A DNA stretch of 58,215 nucleotides from an uncultured Eubacteriales bacterium (GCA_900314975.1 OMXI01000009.1:1-58215); one strand, 5' to 3'. Positions 43,463 through 52,210 are shown, numbered from the stretch's first letter. Notes: generated from the sequence alone by a model not told the origin. Numbers and translations are program-made.

Positions 43463-44470
43463 TTATCTGTTAAGGAAATCAGCCTCCGTCTCTGTGGTCG
43501 AAGGGCGGTTCATAAGGTGCGAAAGCGCCTTGCTTGCAGGTCTGCCGTCAAACAGTATGCCGTAAAGCTCCTGTGTGATAGGCATTTCCACCATCAGTTT
43601 TTTAGCAAGCGCGTAAGCATTCTTCGTGCAGACGTACCCCTCAACAGTTCCGACCTGCTTTACAGCCTCCTCGGGCGAAACGCCCTTGCCAATAAGTATG
43701 CCCGCGCGTCTGTTACGGCTGTGCATACTGCAGCAGGTAACGATAAGGTCGCCGATACCGCTCAAGCCCGCAAAGGTCTCCTCCTGCGCACCCATAGCAA
43801 TACCAAGTCTGCGTATTTCGCTTATACCTCTTGTCATAAGTGCAGCCTTTGTGTTATCACCAAATCCCAAACCATCGCAGACACCTGCGGCAAGTGCAAT
43901 AACATTTTTAAGCGAACCGCCTATTTCAGCACCCATTACGTCATCACAAAGGTAAACTCTGAAACAGGTAGTGGTAAATGTCTTTTGAATGAACTTTGCA
44001 GCCTCGTAATTCTCACAGGCGGTTATTACGGTAGTAGGTATACCCCTGCCGACCTCTTCTGCGTGAGACGGACCCGTCAGCACCGCTACGGTGTTTTCGG
44101 GGAAACACTCCTTGGCTACCTGGCTCATCGTCTTGAAGGAATCAGCCTCTAAGCCCTTTGAGGTGTTGAGAATAACGCTCTCCTTGCTGATATACTCCGC
44201 TGCCTGCTCGCAAACGCTGCGCAGGAAAGACGAAGGGATACCGAGTACCACTATATCTGCGTCTTTCACACTCGATATATCGGTAGTAAGATTTATATTC
44301 TCGTTTATCTTTACACCGGGGAGTTTTGCTGCGTTCTCCCCTGTTTTCCTTATTTCTTCAATCTCTTCTTCAAATGCGGACCAAACAGTCACACTATGAC
44401 CGTTATTGTCGCAGTTTATAGCAAGCGCAAGTCCGAATGCGCCCGAACCTAATACAGTGATACGAGCCAA
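43463..44470 (-). CDS. gpsA: NAD(P)H-dependent glycerol-3-phosphate dehydrogenase
   Basis: GpsA, 335 aa, reduces dihydroxyacetone phosphate to sn-glycerol 3-phosphate for phospholipid synthesis. The Rossmann loop is VLGSGAFGLALAIN (most relatives have Trp-Gly at F-G). GPSHAEEVGRG, EIGGSLKNVIALAAG and AALMTRGISEIRRLG are family motifs, and the catalytic lysine lies in SLKN. The start is a TTG with AAAGGAG 9 nt upstream. It sits next to plsY, which uses its product. Confidence 0.96.
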   Translation of the reverse strand: MARITVLGSGAFGLALAINCDNNGHSVTVWSAFEEEIEEIRKTGENAAKLPGVKINENINLTTDISSVKDADIVVLGIPSSFLRSVCEQAAEYISKESVILNTSKGLEADSFKTMSQVAKECFPENTVAVLTGPSHAEEVGRGIPTTVITACENYEAAKFIQKTFTTTCFRVYLCDDVMGAEIGGSLKNVIALAAGVCDGLGFGDNTKAALMTRGISEIRRLGIAMGAQEETFAGLSGIGDLIVTCCSMHSRNRRAGILIGKGVSPEEAVKQVGTVEGYVCTKNAYALAKKLMVEMPITQELYGILFDGRPASKALSHLMNRPSTTETEADFLNR

Positions 44471-44485
44471 TCAAGAACTCTCCTT

Positions 44486-45160
44486 TCAGTTATCACTCTG
44501 TTTTTCTTTTTTCTTGCTGCAGAATTTATTCTCTGTGCCGTTCATAAGCCTTTGGATGTTTGGCTTGTGCATATAGACGATAACGGCACCTATCATAGCG
44601 GCAACTATTGTATCGGGAATCGCTCCCTCGGGGTATTTGATTATAAACATCTGCACAATAAGTGTGAATATCGGGTAGGATATTGCAGCAGCTATAGAGC
44701 CAACGGAAACATACTTTGTAATTACAACAAGCAGTATGAATGTTCCAACCGAAAGAGCACAGGTCAACGGGTCGATGGTCAGGAGCGTTGTGGCTGCAAG
44801 CAGCACGCCCTTTCCGCCGTGAAAGCCGTAAAACACCGGGAAAATATGTCCCAGCATTACAATGAAGCCTGCAAGATAGCCTATGAATTTATCGTCGCCG
44901 AAGAACGTTACGCCCATAGCATTTGTAACTACCAGGCGGCATATCACTACTGCCACAACGCCTTTTATAAGGTCAAAGATAAGCGTTGCAAGCGCAGGAC
45001 CTTTGCCGAACACTCTCAAAACGTTCGTCAGACCTGCATTGTTGCTGCCATAATCACGGATATCCTTATGTTTCCATATTTTGCACACAAGAATAGCTGA
45101 ATTAAGGCTGCCGAAAAGGTATGAAAAAACAACAGTAAAAGCTATTGCCAGATAACTCAC
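44486..45160 (-). CDS. plsY: Acyl-phosphate glycerol-3-phosphate acyltransferase
   Basis: PlsY, 224 aa, acylates glycerol 3-phosphate from acyl phosphate to start phospholipid synthesis. Five membrane helices are visible. The conserved loops are FGSLNSAI, DYGSNNAGLTNVLRVFG and GHIFPVFYGFHGGKGV. The start is a GTG with AGGAGG upstream. PlsX, the acyl-phosphate maker, is not in this window. The der-plsY-gpsA order is widespread in Firmicutes. Confidence 0.95.
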   Translation of the reverse strand: MSYLAIAFTVVFSYLFGSLNSAILVCKIWKHKDIRDYGSNNAGLTNVLRVFGKGPALATLIFDLIKGVVAVVICRLVVTNAMGVTFFGDDKFIGYLAGFIVMLGHIFPVFYGFHGGKGVLLAATTLLTIDPLTCALSVGTFILLVVITKYVSVGSIAAAISYPIFTLIVQMFIIKYPEGAIPDTIVAAMIGAVIVYMHKPNIQRLMNGTENKFCSKKKEKQSDN

Positions 45161-45202
45161 TAAACTTCCTCCTAAAGAGCGTACACGCGACCTTTTTATA
45201 CT

Positions 45203-46534
45203 CTACTTCACATCGTTTCTGTCGCGCTCGCGGATCTTGAAAACAATAGGTGTTCCGTCAAGGGAGAACACTTCCCTTATCTGATTTTCCAGATATCTCT
45301 GATACGAAAAATGGAACAAATCTGCCCTGTTTACGAAATATACAAACGTAGGCGGCTTTGTAGAAGCCTGTGTCATATAATAAATCTTCAAGCGTCTGCC
45401 CTTATCAGACGGCGGCTGAACTCTTGAAGTGGCATAAGAAAGCACCTCGTTAAGTCTGCCTGTCGGTATCCTGACCGCATTCTGCTCGGCTACATATTTA
45501 ATCTTGTCAAACAGCGTATCCATACGCTGACCTGTTTTAGCTGAAATGAACACATACGGAACATAGCTCATAAAAGAAAAGTCATTGTCAAGGTCTTTTA
45601 TAAACTCGTTCATCGTATTGGTCTCTTTTTCGACAGCGTCCCACTTATTGACAGCGACAACGCAAGCTTTGCCCTTTTCGTGAGCATAGCCCGCAACCTT
45701 TGAATCCTGCTCGGTAAAGCCGACAGTTGCATCAATTACAATAACCGCAACATCTGCTCTGTCAACAGCCATATATGCGCGCAGAACCGAGAATTTTTCA
45801 ATACTGTCAAGTACTTTTGATTTACGCCTGATACCAGCTGTATCTATAAAAATGAACTTTCCGTTTTCGTTCTCAACGACAGAATCGGTAGCATCACGGG
45901 TAGTACCTGCGATATTGGAAACGATGACTCTGTCCTCACCGCAGATTCTATTGATGATTGAGGATTTTCCGACGTTTGGCTTACCGATAACAGCGACCTT
46001 GATAACATCGTCGTCTTCATCGTCTGTTTTCTCTTCGGGCAGATATTTAAGCACCTCATCGAGCATATCACCTGTACCGTGACCGTGAACTGACGACACA
46101 GCAAACGGTTCGCCAAGACCGAGATTATAGAACTCATAAAACTCGGCAGGCGGTTCGCCAAGCGAATCACACTTATTTACGCAAAGCACAACAGGTTTTC
46201 CTGATTTGAGGAGCATATGTGCGACCTCCTGGTCGCTTGCTGTCACGCCTGACTTCATATCTGTTACGAATATAATTGCATCGGCGCTTGCGATAGCTAC
46301 CTCTGCCTGTCTTCTCATCTGCTCAAGAATAACATCATTTGAGTCAGGCTCTATACCTCCTGTATCGACAAGCATAAACTCATGCGAAAGCCATTCGCAT
46401 TTGCCGTAAATTCTGTCTCTTGTCACACCGGGAGTGTCTTCAACTATAGAAAGCCTTTGTCCTATCAGCTTATTAAAAAGAGTGGATTTACCAACATTTG
46501 GTCTGCCCACGATAGCCACAACAGGCAATGCCAT
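45203..46534 (-). CDS. der: Ribosome biogenesis GTPase Der
   Basis: Der (EngA), 443 aa, acts in assembly of the 50S subunit. Two tandem G domains are seen: IVGRPNVGKSTLFN with DTGGIE, and VIGKPNVGKSSIINR with DTAGIRRK, then the C-terminal KH-like domain. Both have NKCD/NKWD guanine motifs. The true start is the ATG at 46534 with GGAG 8 nt upstream; the reading frame stays open for 126 more codons upstream but these are not coding (they overlap rpmF and the promoter). Its promoter is at 46580-46608, separate from rpmF. Confidence 0.97.
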   Translation of the reverse strand: MALPVVAIVGRPNVGKSTLFNKLIGQRLSIVEDTPGVTRDRIYGKCEWLSHEFMLVDTGGIEPDSNDVILEQMRRQAEVAIASADAIIFVTDMKSGVTASDQEVAHMLLKSGKPVVLCVNKCDSLGEPPAEFYEFYNLGLGEPFAVSSVHGHGTGDMLDEVLKYLPEEKTDDEDDDVIKVAVIGKPNVGKSSIINRICGEDRVIVSNIAGTTRDATDSVVENENGKFIFIDTAGIRRKSKVLDSIEKFSVLRAYMAVDRADVAVIVIDATVGFTEQDSKVAGYAHEKGKACVVAVNKWDAVEKETNTMNEFIKDLDNDFSFMSYVPYVFISAKTGQRMDTLFDKIKYVAEQNAVRIPTGRLNEVLSYATSRVQPPSDKGRRLKIYYMTQASTKPPTFVYFVNRADLFHFSYQRYLENQIREVFSLDGTPIVFKIRERDRNDVK

Positions 46535-46579
46535 TTTATCAACTCCATTATTTCTTATTTCCACACATACCCAATGTAT

Positions 46580-46608
46580 AGTATAGCATAGATTATATGA
46601 AAAATCAA
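46580..46608 (-). promoter_or_regulatory. Promoter of the der-polC gene row
   Basis: Minus strand TTGATT (46603-46608), 17-bp spacer, TATACT (46580-46585), about 45 bp upstream of der and directly after the rpmF terminator. Confidence 0.75.
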
Positions 46609-46620
46609 CAACAAAGCTAT

Positions 46621-46660
46621 AAAAAAATAAAAAGCAGAGGAAGAAAAAATCAACCTCTGC
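46621..46660 (-). terminator. Terminator of yceD-rpmF
   Basis: Stem GCAGAGG (46634-46640) / CCTCTGC (46654-46660), 13-nt loop, followed on the minus strand by TTTTTATTTTTTT. Confidence 0.88.
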
Positions 46661-46700
46661 CTTTAATACATTTTCTTTTTTTCGGTCACCAAAAAGCAGC

Positions 46701-46883
46701 TTAAGCTTCCTTCTTGATAACTTCAACACCCTTATAATATCCGCAGTTCTTGCAGACTCTGTGTGGTGAAGTAAGCTCACCGCAGTTAGAGCACTTGCAA
46801 AGCGCTGGTGCTTCAAGCTTCCAAACAGCTGAACGTCTCTTATCACGTCTTGCTTTGGATACTTTTCTCTTTGGTACTGCCAT
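46701..46883 (-). CDS. rpmF: 50S ribosomal protein L32
   Basis: L32, 60 aa, a zinc-ribbon protein of the large ribosomal subunit. It begins MAVPKRKVSKARRDKRRS and has two CxxC pairs (CSNC, CKNC), so it is the zinc-binding C+ form. GGAGG lies 8 nt before the ATG. It follows yceD by 34 bp, the conserved yceD-rpmF pair, and a strong terminator follows. Confidence 0.98.
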   Translation of the reverse strand: MAVPKRKVSKARRDKRRSAVWKLEAPALCKCSNCGELTSPHRVCKNCGYYKGVEVIKKEA

Positions 46884-46917
46884 TTTGGCACCTCCTCTTC
46901 GGCATCACGCAAAGGAC

Positions 46918-47364
46918 TTATTTGTTACAGCCACACTCGCCTTCATTAAGGTTATGTCCGCAAGTGTAACAAAGTCCCTTACAATCATCTTTACATAATA
47001 TTTTAGTTGGTAGCTGCAGCAATAAATCAGATACAGCAAGCTCGTTCATATCGAGTATATTGTTCTCACATACCACATACTCGTCATCATCGCTGTTAGC
47101 GCTGGCAACAACTATGTGTTCAAACTTGAAACAATACTCTCTGACAAACTGTGTCAGGCATCTGTCACACTCAAGGTCAAGCTCTGCCCTGCTTTCGTAT
47201 GTCAGCTTGACAACTCCGGCACGGTTGCAAATCTTACCCTTTACTGTAACAGGCGATGCGAACGAATATGCACGAACACTTTCCAGCTCGTCCAGGCCGA
47301 TGGAATAGTCGATATCAACGCATTCTCCCACGATATCGAACAGCTGTCTCAACTGTATATTCAT
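46918..47364 (-). CDS. yceD: YceD family protein (DUF177)
   Basis: Protein of 148 aa of the YceD/DUF177 family, linked to 23S rRNA accumulation in plants and bacteria and almost always encoded before rpmF. The middle holds LECDRCLTQF, and the C-terminus holds CKDDCKGLCYTCGHNLNEGE with CGCNK after it, a cysteine pattern typical for the family. I use the ATG at 47364 with GAGGTG upstream; the longer frame starts at a TTG just upstream of it. A perfect promoter precedes it. Confidence 0.92.
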   Translation of the reverse strand: MNIQLRQLFDIVGECVDIDYSIGLDELESVRAYSFASPVTVKGKICNRAGVVKLTYESRAELDLECDRCLTQFVREYCFKFEHIVVASANSDDDEYVVCENNILDMNELAVSDLLLQLPTKILCKDDCKGLCYTCGHNLNEGECGCNK

Positions 47365-47390
47365 ACCACACCTCAAACATCACAAAGAGT

Positions 47391-47419
47391 ATTATATACC
47401 GAATTTTGTGATTTGTCAA
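47391..47419 (-). promoter_or_regulatory. Consensus promoter of yceD-rpmF
   Basis: Minus strand TTGACA (47414-47419), 17-bp spacer, TATAAT (47391-47396): a full consensus match in both hexamers. The leader to yceD is about 20 nt. Confidence 0.92.
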
Positions 47420-47459
47420 TACTTTTTTTTAATTTTCTGCCGAAGGCACCTGATTTATA

Positions 47460-47864
47460 TTACTTGATGTATGCTCTAACCTTTGCAGGCAGGTCGTCAA
47501 CATCAGCAGATACTGTAAATACGATATTTACATCCTTGCACAGAATTGCAACCTTTTCAAGCATTGCGCCAAGAGCTTCATAATCTCTTCCGCCTATCTT
47601 GAGGATACCGTCAACGAAAACTTCCTGTATATCATAGTTTCCGGCAAGAAGTCCTGCAACAAAGCCATAAAAAGCGTCATAGCTGTTTACGCCGTATTCC
47701 TCTGCATCAGCAAGTCTCACATTGTGAGGAAGGTCATAGGTGAGCTGCATGCCTCTTTCGATGCAGACAACATTACCTGTAGCGCTTTCTGCTGCCTTCT
47801 TGATAGCTTCAACGAGGATTTTGGTCTTGCCTGTTCCCTTTTTTCCTGGAATCAAATTAATCAT
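47460..47864 (-). CDS. Small P-loop protein of unknown function
   Basis: Protein of 134 aa with a Walker A motif at the very N-terminus (PGKKGTGKTK, residues 6-15) and a possible Walker B (EVFVDGIL, near residue 82). The rest is alpha/beta, ending in VFTVSADVDDLPAKVRAYIK. It has no other domain, so it is smaller than usual AAA+ or kinase proteins. I recall similar short P-loop proteins in Clostridia without function. GGAG lies 8-9 nt before the ATG. It follows pgi by 62 bp, on a leader that carries a GAGTG-GAAA-CACTC hairpin. Confidence 0.75.
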   Translation of the reverse strand: MINLIPGKKGTGKTKILVEAIKKAAESATGNVVCIERGMQLTYDLPHNVRLADAEEYGVNSYDAFYGFVAGLLAGNYDIQEVFVDGILKIGGRDYEALGAMLEKVAILCKDVNIVFTVSADVDDLPAKVRAYIK

Positions 47865-47901
47865 AATAAACTCTCCGTTCTGCTAAAAAGCTTTATTTTA
47901 A

Positions 47902-47915
47902 GAGTGTTTCCACTC
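47902..47915 (-). other. Short GAAA-tetraloop hairpin between pgi and the P-loop gene
   Basis: On the message GAGTG (47915-47911), GAAA loop, CACTC (47906-47902), followed by TTAAAATAAAG. No T-run follows directly, so it is probably not a terminator. It may protect the pgi message end. Confidence 0.35.
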
Positions 47916-47926
47916 ATTATCCCAAA

Positions 47927-49264
47927 TTATTCGGCGCACAGCTTTGCTTCAAGAGCAGCCTTTGCGTCTTCATATCCCGGTTTTCCGAGAAGAGCGAACA
48001 TATTCTTCTTATAGCTCTCAACACCGGGCTGATTGAATGGGTTTACGCCGAGCATATAACCCGAAACAGCAACTGCCTTCTCAAAGAAATAGATAAGCTC
48101 ACCGAGGTTTTCTTCATCAGCTGTGTCCATTTCAATTATCATATTAGGAACGCCGCCCTCTGTATGTGCAAGAATCGTTCCCTGGAATGCCTTTTTGTTG
48201 ACAACAGACATATTCTGATTTGTGAGGAAGTTAAGACCGTCAAGGTTAGCTTCGTCATCTTCAAGCCACAGATCCGACTTTGGCTTAACAATATCCACAA
48301 CAGTTTCAAACATTATCTTTGAGCCGTCCTGGATATACTGACCAAGAGAATGCAAATCTGTAGAGAAAGTAGCGGATGCAGGGAAAATACCCTTATTGTC
48401 CTTGCCCTCGCTCTCACCGAACAGCTGCTTGAACCACTCGCCCATCATTGTGAACGACGGGTCATAAGAAACGAGCATTTCAACGGACTTGCCTTTTCTT
48501 GCAAGAATATTTCTGATCGCAGCATACTTGTAGCAATCGTTGTTGTCGTCGTTGGCATAAGCGTTCTGGGCTTTTCTTGCGCCCTCCATAAGCTTATCTA
48601 TATCGCAGCCTGCAGCAGCGATCGGGAGAAGTCCCACAGCTGTGAGTACCGAGAATCTTCCGCCGACATCATCGGGAACAACAAATGTTTCGTAGCCCTC
48701 GGTGTCGGAAAGTTCTTTAAGAGTACCCTTTGCCTTATCGGTGGTAGCAAATATTCTCTCCTTTGCTCCGTCCTTGCCGTATTTCTTTTCGAGCATCTGC
48801 TTGAAAATTCTGAAAGCAAGTGCAGGCTCGGTAGTTGTACCGGACTTTGAAATAACATTAACGCAGATATCCTTACCCTCGCAGATCTTTATAACATCAT
48901 TGAGGTATGTAGGATTTATGCTGTTACCTACAAAATAGATATCAGGGGTATCCTTTGCAAGATTATTGTACAGAGGCGACTTTAGGAACTCGATAGCCGC
49001 TCTTGCACCGAGATAAGAACCGCCGATACCGATAACTATCAGTACATCGCAGGTTTTCTTGATTTTCTCGGCAGCTGCCTTTATTCGTGCAAATTCCTCC
49101 TTATCGTAATCGGTAGGAAGAGTTACCCAGCCCAAAAAATCGCTGCCAAGACCGTTTCTTGATTCAAGGTTCTTGTGAGCAGCTGTGACCAGCGGAGCGA
49201 TGCCCTTGTACTCGTCCTCTCCGATAAAATTCTTAAGATATTTTGTTTGCAGTTTTATAGACAA
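47927..49264 (-). CDS. pgi: Glucose-6-phosphate isomerase
   Basis: Pgi, 445 aa, interconverts glucose 6-phosphate and fructose 6-phosphate in glycolysis. The short Firmicutes length is normal. Sugar-phosphate loops are [16 protein letters not shown] and [16 protein letters not shown], with catalytic residues in [17 protein letters not shown] and in [16 protein letters not shown]. The start is a TTG with AAAGGA 10 nt upstream, and there is a good promoter at 49298-49326. It lies near glgA, so hexose phosphate supply and glycogen synthesis are neighbours. Confidence 0.97.
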   Translation of the reverse strand: MSIKLQTKYLKNFIGEDEYKGIAPLVTAAHKNLESRNGLGSDFLGWVTLPTDYDKEEFARIKAAAEKIKKTCDVLIVIGIGGSYLGARAAIEFLKSPLYNNLAKDTPDIYFVGNSINPTYLNDVIKICEGKDICVNVISKSGTTTEPALAFRIFKQMLEKKYGKDGAKERIFATTDKAKGTLKELSDTEGYETFVVPDDVGGRFSVLTAVGLLPIAAAGCDIDKLMEGARKAQNAYANDDNNDCYKYAAIRNILARKGKSVEMLVSYDPSFTMMGEWFKQLFGESEGKDNKGIFPASATFSTDLHSLGQYIQDGSKIMFETVVDIVKPKSDLWLEDDEANLDGLNFLTNQNMSVVNKKAFQGTILAHTEGGVPNMIIEMDTADEENLGELIYFFEKAVAVSGYMLGVNPFNQPGVESYKKNMFALLGKPGYEDAKAALEAKLCAE

Positions 49265-49297
49265 TGCAGTCAGATCCTTTCACTTTCAACTAATCAA

Positions 49298-49326
49298 ATT
49301 ATACATTATTTTTTTCTACATTTCAA
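49298..49326 (-). promoter_or_regulatory. Promoter of pgi
   Basis: Minus strand TTGAAA (49321-49326), 17-bp spacer, TATAAT (49298-49303), about 35 bp before the TTG start of pgi. Confidence 0.85.
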
Positions 49327-49374
49327 GGGCTTTATAAATTTTAACAATCTTTGTGCATTTTAACGAAAAACTCT

Positions 49375-50577
49375 TTACAATTTAATCAGATTATACAACA
49401 GTTTTTTCACACCGCAAAGCCAATTCATTTTCTTTATTTTCTGTTTTGCGACGATACACACCGTACATACGGGCTTTTTTTCGTATTCAAGAGTGTACTG
49501 CGCGCACACTTTTCCCTTTTCTACTGGTGCTGTAAGCTTTTTCTCCTTCTCCCAGGAGGCTTTCAGCTGTTTAGAAGTACCGCGTTTTATAATAACAAGC
49601 GGCTCGCCTTGGACCTCCAGCTCACATTCAAGAGCCTCCCCGCCTGTTACGGAGATGTTTTCAAGAAGCTCCTCGGGAACCTGCGGACGATACAGCTGGA
49701 AGCTTTCAGCGCCGCATTTCAGCAGCTTTTTTACATCTGCATCGCGCTTATCGTTGTCTGCACAGCCAAGAACAACAGCACAAAGCTGAAGCTTGCTTTT
49801 TTCGGCAGTTACACAGCCGCAGCTGCCGCTTTCTTTTGACGAGCATGCTTTCACACCCGAAAGCCCGCTGTAGTTACGGACAAGTCTGTTGGAATTGACA
49901 AGTTCTGCCTTACCGCTGCGGACATTCACCATCCAAGTTTTAAAATACGGTACCAGAAAATCATATTTACTAAGCGCTTTGCAAAGCCGTGATAAATCCT
50001 TTACATTGGTTGTATTGGCTTTATCCACACCAGTACAGTCTTTGAAAACAGTATTTTGCATACCGAGTGCTTTTGCCTTTTCATTCATTTTAGCAGTGAA
50101 CTTTTTCTCGCTTGCACAAAGGTTTTCGGCGACTGTTACCGCTGCATCGTTGGCATTGCCGACGGTTATTGCCTTTATCAGCTCGTCGACGCTGATTTTT
50201 TCGCCTTTATCGAGCCATATCTGCGGGTCGCCCTGCTCGTTAGCTCTATCGGTAGCTGTAAACAGGTCATCGGTTTTGACCTTCCCCACCTGTATATCCT
50301 CCGCAAGCAGCAGCAGAGTCATCAGTTTATTCAGGTGAGATGTATAAAACTGTTTTTGTGCATCTTTTTCAAACAGCACGGTATCTGTCTGCATCTCTAC
50401 AAGAATATAACTCGGTGCGGTCACAGAATCAAGCTGCTGTGCAACGGTCAGAGGTTCTGCGGCAGCTTGCAAGCTTTCATCGGTTTTACCCGAAGCGAAT
50501 ACAGATAACGCGGTATGCACAAGCATAAGTACACAAGCGCACGCGCAGACAGTAAGTTTTAAAATATGTTTAATCAT
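49375..50577 (-). CDS. DacF-like D,D-carboxypeptidase homologue lacking its active-site motifs
   Basis: Protein of 400 aa. A signal peptide (residues 1-28, ending LSVFASG) is followed by a peptidase S11 (DacF/PBP5-like) domain: PSYILVEMQTDTVLFEKDA, KLMTLLLLAEDI, KALGMQNTVFKDCTG and TNVKDLSRLCKAL all align with active relatives. A beta-rich PBP5 C-terminal domain and a basic C-terminal tail follow. The three penicillin-binding motifs are not intact: SxxK reads H81-L-N-K84 with Ser one place too early (S80), SxN reads N141-A-N143, and KTG reads K243-A-C245. It is probably a non-catalytic wall protein (inference). GGAGG lies upstream in a hairpin arm. Confidence 0.85.
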   Translation of the reverse strand: MIKHILKLTVCACACVLMLVHTALSVFASGKTDESLQAAAEPLTVAQQLDSVTAPSYILVEMQTDTVLFEKDAQKQFYTSHLNKLMTLLLLAEDIQVGKVKTDDLFTATDRANEQGDPQIWLDKGEKISVDELIKAITVGNANDAAVTVAENLCASEKKFTAKMNEKAKALGMQNTVFKDCTGVDKANTTNVKDLSRLCKALSKYDFLVPYFKTWMVNVRSGKAELVNSNRLVRNYSGLSGVKACSSKESGSCGCVTAEKSKLQLCAVVLGCADNDKRDADVKKLLKCGAESFQLYRPQVPEELLENISVTGGEALECELEVQGEPLVIIKRGTSKQLKASWEKEKKLTAPVEKGKVCAQYTLEYEKKPVCTVCIVAKQKIKKMNWLCGVKKLLYNLIKL

Positions 50578-50581
50578 AAGG

Positions 50582-50625
50582 ACAGCCTCCGTTTCTAAAC
50601 AATCATATGTTCATTCGGAGGCTGT
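50582..50625 (-). repeat. Perfect inverted repeat that includes the DacF-like gene's ribosome site
   Basis: Arms of 10 bp, ACAGCCTCCG (50582-50591 on the plus strand) and CGGAGGCTGT (50616-50625), separated by 24 bp. On the message the second arm contains the GGAGG Shine-Dalgarno sequence of the DacF-like gene and ends 5 nt before the ATG. No T-run follows, so it is not a normal terminator after glgA. Confidence 0.8.
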
Positions 50626-50644
50626 TATGTTTATATTGTGGATA

Positions 50645-52090
50645 TCAGTAGCCTATGAGCCAGTCATACATCTCCTGATACTTTCTGGCAGATGCCTGCC
50701 ACGAGAAATCTCTGGTCATGCCCGATTTGATTATGCCGTTCCAATCATCGCGTCTGTCGTCAAAGATATACTTGGCAAACATAACGGTATTATACATCTC
50801 GTGAGCATTGTAATTTGCAAACGAGAAGCCTGTGCCTGTATGCTCAAACTGGTTGTACGGCTCAATGGTATCCTTGAGACCGCCTGTTTCACGAACGATA
50901 GGAACTGTACCGTACCGCAGTGACATCAGCTGTGAAAGTCCGCACGGCTCAAACAGCGATGGCATAAGGAACGCATCGACTGATGCATATATCCTATGAC
51001 TCAATGCGTTGCTGTAATAGATGTTTGCAGACACCTGACCGGGATATCTGCCCGCAAACCAGCGGAACATATCCTCGTACTTGCCGTCGCCTGTACCAAG
51101 AACAGCAAACTGGATTCCCTGCTGGCACATTCTTTCCATCATATATGCGATAAGGTCAAAGCCCTTCTGGTCGGTCAGACGGCTGACGATACCGAGCAGG
51201 AATCTGTCATCATTGACCTCAAGTCCAAGCTCTGCCTGCAAAGCGCGCTTATTGTGTATCTTCTTTTCGGCAACGTTCTTAACACTGTATTTGACGTTTA
51301 TGAAGCCGTCTTTGCTTGGGTCATATTCGTTGTAGTCGATACCGTTGACGATACCGCGAAGGTCGTGCTGCCTTGCTCTCATCAGCCCGTCAAGTCCCTC
51401 GCCGTAGAACGCTGTCTTTATTTCCTCGGCATATGTGTTGCTGACGGTCGTAACTGCATCTGCATACACAAGACCGCCTTTGAGCATATTGCCGTCAACG
51501 CCTGTTCTCAATTTGTCGATAGAGAAATAATAATCGGAAAGTCCCGAAAGCCACTTGATCCTGTCAACATTGTCGTTGCCCTGGAATTTGAGGTTGTGGA
51601 TAGTCATAACCGACTTGATGCCGCGGAAAAACTCACCGCCCTGGAAACTGTCATGCAGGAACACAGGGATAAGTCCCGTCTGCCAGTCATGGCAGTGTAT
51701 AACATCGGGTCTGAAATCAAGAAGCGGAAGCGCAGACAGCACCGCCTTATCAAAGAAGATAAACTTCTCAATATCCCAATGATGCTCAAGATACGGCTTG
51801 TCACCGCTGAAATAATACTCGTTGTCAAGGAAATAGAACAGTACGCCGTCATATTCCATTTTAAGAACGCCGACATATCTGCTCTGTCCGTCATAGTCCA
51901 TATAAAAATGGGTAACGTATTCAAGCTGATCTTTCCACTTTCCGTCCATGCACATATACTTTGGCAGGAAGACTCTGCAATCGTAATACTGCTTGTCAAA
52001 GCATTTAGGCAGTGAGCCTACAACGTCGGCAAGACCGCCTGTTTTGATAAAGGGTACACACTCGGATGAAACAAACAATAGGTTCTTCAT
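50645..52090 (-). CDS. glgA: Glycogen synthase (ADP-glucose)
   Basis: GlgA, 481 aa, a GT5 glycosyltransferase that extends alpha-1,4-glucan from ADP-glucose. The N-terminal KTGGLADV loop (KxGGL) starts near residue 17, GIVNGIDYNEYDPSKD lies in the middle, and the GT-B C-domain has VSRLTDQKGFDLI and MPSLFEPCGLSQLMSLRYGT with the catalytic Glu. AAAGGA precedes the ATG, and a strong promoter is upstream. glgC and other glg genes are not in the window. Confidence 0.96.
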   Translation of the reverse strand: MKNLLFVSSECVPFIKTGGLADVVGSLPKCFDKQYYDCRVFLPKYMCMDGKWKDQLEYVTHFYMDYDGQSRYVGVLKMEYDGVLFYFLDNEYYFSGDKPYLEHHWDIEKFIFFDKAVLSALPLLDFRPDVIHCHDWQTGLIPVFLHDSFQGGEFFRGIKSVMTIHNLKFQGNDNVDRIKWLSGLSDYYFSIDKLRTGVDGNMLKGGLVYADAVTTVSNTYAEEIKTAFYGEGLDGLMRARQHDLRGIVNGIDYNEYDPSKDGFINVKYSVKNVAEKKIHNKRALQAELGLEVNDDRFLLGIVSRLTDQKGFDLIAYMMERMCQQGIQFAVLGTGDGKYEDMFRWFAGRYPGQVSANIYYSNALSHRIYASVDAFLMPSLFEPCGLSQLMSLRYGTVPIVRETGGLKDTIEPYNQFEHTGTGFSFANYNAHEMYNTVMFAKYIFDDRRDDWNGIIKSGMTRDFSWQASARKYQEMYDWLIGY

Positions 52091-52148
52091 AGTTTATGTC
52101 CTTTCAAATATATTTTATTACAATATATTACTCTCTTATGATTTATAT

Positions 52149-52177
52149 ATTATATCACTTTAATACAAAAACGTCAA
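52149..52177 (-). promoter_or_regulatory. Promoter of glgA
   Basis: Minus strand TTGACG (52172-52177), 17-bp spacer, TATAAT (52149-52154). The leader to glgA is about 50 nt and AT-rich, with AATATATT repeated twice. Confidence 0.88.
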
Positions 52178-52210
52178 CACATTTTTCTCAAAATTTATGT
52201 GAAATATGCA

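Noticed and set aside
46535-46912. 126-codon N-terminal extension of Der
   Set aside because: The extension overlaps rpmF, its terminator and the der promoter, and shows no family match; Der begins at the ATG at 46534 with a good ribosome site.
50996-52015. Plus-strand open frame of 339 codons opposite glgA
   Set aside because: Antisense to a complete glycogen synthase, no family resemblance and no ribosome binding site.
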